54,973 bases of DNA from Proteobacteria bacterium HN_bin10 (GTDB lineage: Bacteria; Pseudomonadota; Alphaproteobacteria; Caulobacterales; Aquidulcibacteraceae): the NCBI GenBank assembly GCA_002083515.1, contig LWDN01000044.1, positions 6,960 to 61,932 on the forward strand. The letters are read 5' to 3'. The notes beneath the pieces are model-generated. The model was not told where the DNA came from. It searched no databases and saw only the letters and a list, made by a program, of their open reading frames with translations. The position numbers and the translations under genes were made by a program. Numbering within the stretch: the first letter of the stretch is position 1; every line of letters starts with the position of its first letter. Below are positions 49,255 to 54,973 of this stretch, one piece after another.

Positions 49255-49809
49255 ATGACCATCGGCCCAACCCTCACCACCGCACGCCTCATCTTGCGTC
49301 CGCCGCAGCACGAGGATTTCGACGGCTTCGCCGAAATGGCCTCTGAAGAGGAGACCATGCGTTTCGTCGGCGGCCTGGCGCCGCGCGACGCGGCGTGGCG
49401 CGGCATGGCCACGCTGGCGGGCTCATGGGCGTTGCTCGGATACGGCATGTTCTCGGTGCTGCGCCGAGACACCGGTGAATGGATCGGGCGTGTTGGGCCG
49501 TGGCGGCCAGGCGGCAAGGAAGGGGCGTGGCCGGGCGACGAAGTCGGCTGGGGCGTGAAGGCCAGCGCCATGGGGCAGGGCTTCGCCTACGAGGCCTCGG
49601 CCGCCGCGATGGATTGGGCCTTCGATCACTTGCGCTGGGATCACGTGATCCACTGCATCGACAAGCGGAACGCGCCGTCGATAGCGCTCGCCAAGCGTCT
49701 CGGCTCGCAGCTGGAGCGCGAGGACCATCGTTTGGCGCCGCCGTTTGAGGAGCACCTAGTGGACATTTACGGCCAAAGCAAAGCAGCTTGGAAAGCGCGG
49801 CGCTATTAG
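49255..49809 (+). CDS. RimJ/RimL-like GNAT N-acetyltransferase
   Basis: Acetyltransferase of 184 residues. TTARLILRPPQHEDFDGFAEMASEEETMRFVGG starts the fold. WPGDEVGWGVKASAMGQGFAYEASAAAMDWAFDHL holds the acetyl-CoA loop. NAPSIALAKRLGSQLE is the final motif. The substrate (ribosomal protein N-terminus or small molecule) is unknown. It lies divergent from mazE and 24 bp before the flippase gene. Confidence 0.88.
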   Translation: MTIGPTLTTARLILRPPQHEDFDGFAEMASEEETMRFVGGLAPRDAAWRGMATLAGSWALLGYGMFSVLRRDTGEWIGRVGPWRPGGKEGAWPGDEVGWGVKASAMGQGFAYEASAAAMDWAFDHLRWDHVIHCIDKRNAPSIALAKRLGSQLEREDHRLAPPFEEHLVDIYGQSKAAWKARRY

Positions 49810-49833
49810 CTCGCCGGCAAATCGGAGATAGGG

Positions 49834-51342
49834 TTGGACGAGCGGCGAGATCCGATCTTTGAGGCCGGCGCCGGCTCGATGCAGAGCCATGCCGTCAACG
49901 GCGCGCTGGCGATTGGCATCGCGCAACTGATCAAGCTGCCGTTCCAGGCCGCTTCGCTGCTGCTGATGCCGCGGCTGTTGCAGCCCATCGACTACGGCAT
50001 CTATGCCATGGTCGATCCGCTGATCACGGTGATGGCGCTGGTGCTCAATTTCGGCATCAGCCAAGCGATCATCCAGACGCCGGCGTTGCAGCGCACGCAA
50101 GCGGCGGCGCTGTTCTGGGCGATGGCGCTTTCAGGCGCAGCCGCCGGTCTGCTGATGCTTGTGTGTTCGCCGCTGGTCGCTGCGCTCTACAACGAGCCGC
50201 GCGCCGGCGTGGTCGCCGCCGCGTCCTCGCTCTTCCTCGTCATCGCCGGCCTCACCAATGTGCACGAGGGTTTGCTCAATCGGCAGATGCGATTTGGCTG
50301 GATCGCCATGATCAGTGCGCTCGGCGTCGCCGTGGGGCTGATAGTCGGCGTCGTCGCCGCGTCGTTGCACGCCGGCTATTGGGCGCTGACCCTGGGCTAC
50401 GCCGCAACCTCGCTGGTGACGCTTGCCGGCGTCTGGTTGGGCGCCGGCTGGATTCCACGCGAGAAGCCAGACTTTCGCGCACTGCTGGGTTTCTACAAAT
50501 TCGGCGGCGCAGTCATGATCGGCGACGGCGCAACAGTGATTTCGCGCGAGGCCGACAGCGTCCTGCTTGGCCGCTACGTGGGCGCGGCGCAACTGGGCTA
50601 TTACGATCGCGGCAACAAGCTCGCCATCATCCCGGTCGAGCGCATCAACACGCTGCTGCAATCGCTGTTGTTGCCTATTCTCTCCCGGCTGAACGAGGAG
50701 GGCGAGCGCTATCGCTACGCTTATCTGCGGGTCATTCGCCAACTCATGTTGTTCACCAGTCCGGGCATTGTCGCCGTCGGCGTCACCGCGCCGGTGCTGG
50801 TGCCGTTTCTGATCGGCGAACAATGGGCGCCGGCGGCGCCGATCTTCTCGTGGCTGGCGCTAGCGGCTCTGCATCGCCCGGTCAGCCTGACCATGAATTT
50901 GCTCTTCATCAGCCAAGGCCGGGCGCGCGCTTACCTCGCTTGGAGCGCGTTCAGCGCGCTGACCAGCGTCGCCGCGTTCGTGATCGGTTTGCGCTGGGGC
51001 GCGATCGGCGTGGCGGCGGCCTTCGCGCTGACTGACGTGTTCGTGCGCTTGCCGGCGCTCTGGTGGTGGGTCACGCGCGCGGGGCCGATCCGCATGCGCG
51101 ATCTCTACGCGGCCGCCGCACCCTTCGCCGCAGGCGCGGCAGCGTGTTTCGCGACGGTGTCGGCGCTGCAGACACTGCCCTTTCCGAACGATTTTGCGCA
51201 GCTCGTAGCGAGTGCGATCGTCGCCTATGCCTCGGCCTGGGGTGTGGCCGCTCTATTTGGCGCGGGCCGCAAGACCATGGCCGATAGCGTGCAGCTCATG
51301 CGCAGCGAGTTGCCGCGTCTGCTGCGCAGACGATCAGCCTAG
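49834..51342 (+). CDS. Polysaccharide flippase (Wzx/MOP superfamily, COG2244-like)
   Basis: Inner-membrane protein of 502 residues with about 12-14 TM helices. The N-terminal GALAIGIAQLIKLPFQAASLLLMPRLLQPIDYGIYAMVDPLI and GLLNRQMRFGWIAMIS are typical of WzxC/lipopolysaccharide exporters. The start is TTG at 49834; GGAG sits 6 nt upstream. A downstream Met (MQSHAVNG, 49879) is an alternative. No glycosyltransferase genes are next to it. Its TAG stop shares CTAG with the convergent small ORF. Confidence 0.88.
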   Translation: MDERRDPIFEAGAGSMQSHAVNGALAIGIAQLIKLPFQAASLLLMPRLLQPIDYGIYAMVDPLITVMALVLNFGISQAIIQTPALQRTQAAALFWAMALSGAAAGLLMLVCSPLVAALYNEPRAGVVAAASSLFLVIAGLTNVHEGLLNRQMRFGWIAMISALGVAVGLIVGVVAASLHAGYWALTLGYAATSLVTLAGVWLGAGWIPREKPDFRALLGFYKFGGAVMIGDGATVISREADSVLLGRYVGAAQLGYYDRGNKLAIIPVERINTLLQSLLLPILSRLNEEGERYRYAYLRVIRQLMLFTSPGIVAVGVTAPVLVPFLIGEQWAPAAPIFSWLALAALHRPVSLTMNLLFISQGRARAYLAWSAFSALTSVAAFVIGLRWGAIGVAAAFALTDVFVRLPALWWWVTRAGPIRMRDLYAAAAPFAAGAAACFATVSALQTLPFPNDFAQLVASAIVAYASAWGVAALFGAGRKTMADSVQLMRSELPRLLRRRSA

Positions 51343-51593
51343 CTATAGCTGTCGTTATGGCTGTTTTCCCGCGTCTGGCCGAGCTCGATCAGCGCGGCCC
51401 ACATTTCGTCGGCAAAGCGGATCGCTGCGACGCCGGCCTTCGCCTGCATCTTCGCCGCCGACAAGTCGACGAGCGCTTCGCTCAGCTCCAAGTCACCTGC
51501 GCCAGTGACCGCTCCAAGCACACGCGCACTGGCGTGCCCGGAGCGGTCAAGGGCGCTGGTGAGGGCCAAGGCGGCGTGGGGGATCGCCGTCAT
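51339..51593 (-). CDS. Small protein resembling the C-terminal end of flagellar rod/hook proteins
   Basis: Frame of 84 residues. The C-terminal half (VDLSAAKMQAKAGVAAIRFADEMWAALIELGQ) resembles the FlgC/FlgBC C-terminal helix pattern (A-K-x-x-x-x-A-x-x-x-(I/V)-x-x-A-D-E-M). The N-terminal half is a short helical segment (PHAALALTSALDRSGHASARVL). No flagellar genes are nearby. No good ribosome site precedes the ATG, so the gene call is moderate. Similar short 'minimal FlgC-like' proteins occur in alphaproteobacteria. Confidence 0.5.
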   Translation of the reverse strand: MTAIPHAALALTSALDRSGHASARVLGAVTGAGDLELSEALVDLSAAKMQAKAGVAAIRFADEMWAALIELGQTRENSHNDSYS

Positions 51594-51661
51594 GCGGGGG
51601 AGTATGCACGCCTGGACTTAAGCTTCTGTTCAGAAGTCTGGTGAATGCGTGAAAACCAAAT

Positions 51662-51689
51662 CGCCAACTCACGCGCGCCAACTCACGCG
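51662..51689. repeat. Tandem 14-bp duplication over the MFS stop codon
   Basis: cgccaactcacgcg occurs twice back to back (51662-51675 and 51676-51689). The right copy contains the TGA of the MFS transporter gene. It looks like a recent microduplication. Confidence 0.7.
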
Positions 51690-53389
51690 TGAATGTCGCG
51701 ATCCTTGGTTTCGGGCAGGAACAGCAGGCAGACCGTCGCCGCGATCGCCGTCACGATGAACGGAAACCAGAGGCCGGAATTGATCTGTCCGGTCGCCGTA
51801 TTGATGGCGAAAACGATCGCCGGGAGGAGCCCGCCGAACCAGCCGGTGCCGACATGATAGGGCAGCGACATTGCCGTGTAGCGGATGCGGGTCGGGAACA
51901 GTTCGACCAGGGCCGCCGCCTGCGGTCCGTAGAGAGCGGTCGCTGCGATCACGAACAGCGCCATGATCGCGAAGACGCCGAACTTCTCCGAGAAGACGCG
52001 CGCGACTTCCGACAGGCTCCATCCTTGCATGGGGCCGGGCGCCGCGGCGGGGTAACCGACTTGCGTCAACACCCCGCGCAATCGGCCCTCGAATTCTGCG
52101 CGGGTGGCGCGGATCTCCGAGAGCGTTTGGCCTTCGGCGCTAACGCTCTCGATCTCAAGCCCGCCGACCCGAATACGCGCAAGCTGGCCGGCGGGTCCGT
52201 TCTCGGTCGTGTAGCTCACGCCGGCGTTGGCGAGCGCGCCTCTAGCGATGTCGCATGAGGTGGAGAACTGGCGCGCGCCGCCGGTCAGATCGAGTTGGAA
52301 CGTGCAATCGGCGGGATCGGCGACGACGATTGCGGGCGTTGAGCGCGACGCCTCGTAGAGCGCGGGATTGCCGGCGCGGGCGATGAAGTCATAGCCCGGG
52401 AAGTAGAGGACGAGCATGAGCAGCATGCCGCCGAGCATCACCGATTTGCGGCCGACGGAGTCCGAGAGCCGCGCGAAGAACAGGTAGAGCGGCGCCGACA
52501 GCGCGACAGTTGCGACCATCAACAGGTTCACGGTCTGATTGTCGATCTTCAGCGTTCGTTCGAGATAGAATTGCGTGTAGAAGCTGGCCGTGTACCAAAC
52601 CACGCCTTGCGCCATCATGATGCCGAACAGCGCCAGCAGCACGATCCTGGCGTTGCGCCACTGAAAGAAGCTCTCGTGATACGCGCGCTTCGAGATCTGG
52701 CCTTCTTCCTTGAGTTTCTGGAACGCCGGGCTCTCTTCGAGCAGCAAGCGGATCCAGATCGAAATCGCGAGCAGGCCGATCGACAGCAAGAACGGAATGC
52801 GCCAACCCCATTCGCGGAAGCTCTCCTCTCCGAGAACGGCGCGGGTGATCAGCACCACGACAAGCGCGCCCAGAAGCCCGAAGGCGGCGGAGGTCTGAAT
52901 CCAACCTGTCGCGCCGCCGCGCCGGTGATGCGGCGCGTGCTCGGCGACGTAGATGGCTGCGCCGCCATACTCGCCACCCAGCGCGAAGCCCTGCAGCACC
53001 CGGCATGTGACCAGAAGGATCGGCGCCCAGATGCCAATCTGATTGGCGTCGGGCAGCAGGCCGATGGCGAACGTGGCGATGCCCATCAGCGTGATTGTGA
53101 TCAGGAACGCGCCCTTGCGGCCGCTCGAGTCGCCGATCTTGCCGAACACCAGCGCGCCCAGCGGGCGCACGATGAAGCCCGCGGCGAACGTGAGCAGCGT
53201 GAACACGAAGGCCTGAGCATCGGGGAGGCCGGCGAAGAAGTGCGGGGCCAGGACCGAGGCGAGCGCGGCGTAGACGAAGAAATCATACCATTCGAAGATC
53301 GTGCCGGCGGCCGAGGCCGCCACCACTTGCCGCATTTTCGCCGGCGATATGTCAGGGCTGGTCTGCGCTGGCGCAGTGGCGTCGGTCAT
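51683..53389 (-). CDS. MHS-type MFS transporter with large extra-membrane insert
   Basis: Metabolite:H+ symporter of 568 residues in the ProP/ShiA/KgtP branch: IFEWYDFFVYAALASVLAPHFF, FIVRPLGALVFGKIGDSSGRKGAFLITI, and CRVLQGFALGGEYGGAAIYVAEHAP. Between the helix ending near residue 333 and the helix at about 470 lies an inserted hydrophilic module of about 130 residues with two Cys (C362, C379). The final helices end FLPETKDRDIHA. The substrate (dicarboxylate, osmolyte or aromatic acid) is unknown. Normal family members are about 430 residues. Confidence 0.9.
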   Translation of the reverse strand: MTDATAPAQTSPDISPAKMRQVVAASAAGTIFEWYDFFVYAALASVLAPHFFAGLPDAQAFVFTLLTFAAGFIVRPLGALVFGKIGDSSGRKGAFLITITLMGIATFAIGLLPDANQIGIWAPILLVTCRVLQGFALGGEYGGAAIYVAEHAPHHRRGGATGWIQTSAAFGLLGALVVVLITRAVLGEESFREWGWRIPFLLSIGLLAISIWIRLLLEESPAFQKLKEEGQISKRAYHESFFQWRNARIVLLALFGIMMAQGVVWYTASFYTQFYLERTLKIDNQTVNLLMVATVALSAPLYLFFARLSDSVGRKSVMLGGMLLMLVLYFPGYDFIARAGNPALYEASRSTPAIVVADPADCTFQLDLTGGARQFSTSCDIARGALANAGVSYTTENGPAGQLARIRVGGLEIESVSAEGQTLSEIRATRAEFEGRLRGVLTQVGYPAAAPGPMQGWSLSEVARVFSEKFGVFAIMALFVIAATALYGPQAAALVELFPTRIRYTAMSLPYHVGTGWFGGLLPAIVFAINTATGQINSGLWFPFIVTAIAATVCLLFLPETKDRDIHA

Positions 53390-53527
53390 TACTCTGGTCC
53401 CCCCGCCGCTCCGGCGATTTTGTCGCTGATCCGCCGTCCCAGGGCCCGGTTGTCAAGCCGGAACGCAGCATGTTAGTTCGCGCGCGCGTCAGGGGGTCCG
53501 CGCCGCGCGCGCGAGAGGCCCCCTTGG

Positions 53528-53547
53528 CGTTTGGGTTTTCCCAAACG
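53528..53547 (+). other. Strong hairpin in the atp operon leader
   Basis: cgtttggg-tttt-cccaaacg is an 8-bp stem with a TTTT loop, about 60 bp before atpH. The preceding GC-rich part also holds cgcgcgcgc runs and agggg/cccct pairs, so the 218-bp gap between the transporter and atpH may fold strongly. It could serve as a termination or processing site. Confidence 0.4.
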
Positions 53548-53607
53548 GCGTCATTCCAGCAGCGGACGGTTCAACGGGCCGTCCAGCCGTGAGAGAGCGA
53601 GACAGGC

Positions 53608-54168
53608 GTGGCCGACAAGTTTGAAGGCGAGGCTTCCGAGGCGGCCGGGCGGTATGCCCGGGCTATCTTCGATTTAGCCAAGGAAGCCAAGCAGTTAGAG
53701 GCTGTGGAGCAGGACTTCGCCAAGTTCGCGGCCGCCTGGAAGACGAGCGCCGAGCTGCGCAGCGTCGCCCGCTCGCCGCTCATTGAGCCTGTGGAGAAAG
53801 CTCGCGCACTGGTCGCCGTCGCTCAGAAGCTCGAAATTTCCGATCTCGGCCGCAAGGCAATCGGCGCGGTCGCACAAAACCGCCGCGCCGCCGAACTTCC
53901 CGCCATCGCCTCGGTCTATCGGACCTTGGTCGCGCGCGAGCGCGGCGCCCGCCAGGTCGAGGTCGTGTTCGCCCGCAAGCCCGGCGAGCAGGAGAAGTCA
54001 GCCGTGGTGGCGGCGCTGAGCGAGAAGCTCGGCGCCAAGGTCGAAGCCGAAATCAGCGTCGATGAGGGTCTGATCGGCGGGTTCGTCGCCCGCGTCGGCT
54101 CGCGCCAATTCGACGCTTCCGTCAAAGCCAAGCTGGACGCGCTGCGTCTGGCCCTGAAATCCGCCTAA
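53608..54168 (+). CDS. atpH: ATP synthase F1 delta subunit
   Basis: Stalk subunit linking F1 to the b-subunits. It has 186 residues. It starts MADKFEGEASEAAGRYARAIFDLAKEAKQLEAVEQDF and ends IGGFVARVGSRQFDASVKAKLDALRLAL, the delta signature. The start is GTG at 53608. The atpA ATG follows 11 bp after its stop. atpH first in the F1 operon is the usual alphaproteobacterial layout. Confidence 0.95.
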   Translation: MADKFEGEASEAAGRYARAIFDLAKEAKQLEAVEQDFAKFAAAWKTSAELRSVARSPLIEPVEKARALVAVAQKLEISDLGRKAIGAVAQNRRAAELPAIASVYRTLVARERGARQVEVVFARKPGEQEKSAVVAALSEKLGAKVEAEISVDEGLIGGFVARVGSRQFDASVKAKLDALRLALKSA

Positions 54169-54179
54169 GAGGAACACAC

Positions 54180-54973
<794 letters not shown>

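Overview
The window is a high-GC, densely packed chromosomal segment of an alphaproteobacterium. The evidence is gene order typical of that class: hrcA-grpE next to rph-rdgB-hemW, mutS-glnD-murJ-trpS, tsaB-rimI-fur-miaB-phoH-ybeY-corC-lnt-XRE-metK, and an atpHA start. A multidomain MaeB, a Fur protein without the Cys pair and an AmpG-type permease also fit. The flavour resembles Caulobacterales/Hyphomonadaceae, but no 16S gene is present, so the family is a guess. No rRNA, tRNA, IS element, prophage or CRISPR array was seen.

Layout. 1-446: 5' part of dnaK (minus). 733-7165: alkB, a Ste24-like M48 protease, a dienelactone hydrolase/aldo-keto reductase pair, and a secreted protein with six PPC-type repeats. 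7319-13795: the conserved grpE/hrcA <> rph ... rdgB-hemW block. It is interrupted between rph and rdgB by an accessory cassette (9831-11981) of four same-strand genes: a DUF2975 membrane protein, an XRE regulator, a membrane-anchored TIR protein, and a 60-residue two-helix membrane protein overlapping the TIR gene by ATGA. 13792-17006: an LpoA-like lipoprotein facing rsmI-yraN-BON lipoprotein, echoing the E. coli rsmI-lpoA-yraN-dolP cluster. 17171-22301: comM, a hybrid histidine kinase and an AmpG-like permease. 22463-33600: maeB <> mutS, a small membrane protein, glnD, murJ, trpS. 33633-44129: UspA, NfuA, and the tsaB-to-metK run of mostly overlapping genes, then an O-methyltransferase. 44180-54973: S41-type peptidase, mdh, an intradiol-dioxygenase-like lipoprotein, an antitoxin with a broken VapC partner, a secreted redoxin, a MazEF pair, GNAT, flippase, an MHS-type MFS transporter, and the atpH-atpA start.

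Functional themes. Protein quality control (DnaK, GrpE, HrcA, Ste24), nucleic-acid maintenance (AlkB, MutS, RdgB, ComM), RNA processing and modification (Rph, RsmI, MiaB, TsaB, YbeY), envelope biogenesis (MurJ, Lnt, LpoA-like, BON lipoprotein, flippase), and SAM metabolism (MetK beside a methyltransferase). The most interesting region is the TIR/small-membrane-protein cassette, a candidate defence or stress-effector system. Secondary curiosities are the palindromic element with a tRNA T-arm-like loop between the ampG-like gene and maeB, the decayed vapC beside an intact antitoxin, and a divergent gene pair whose start codons share one CATG.
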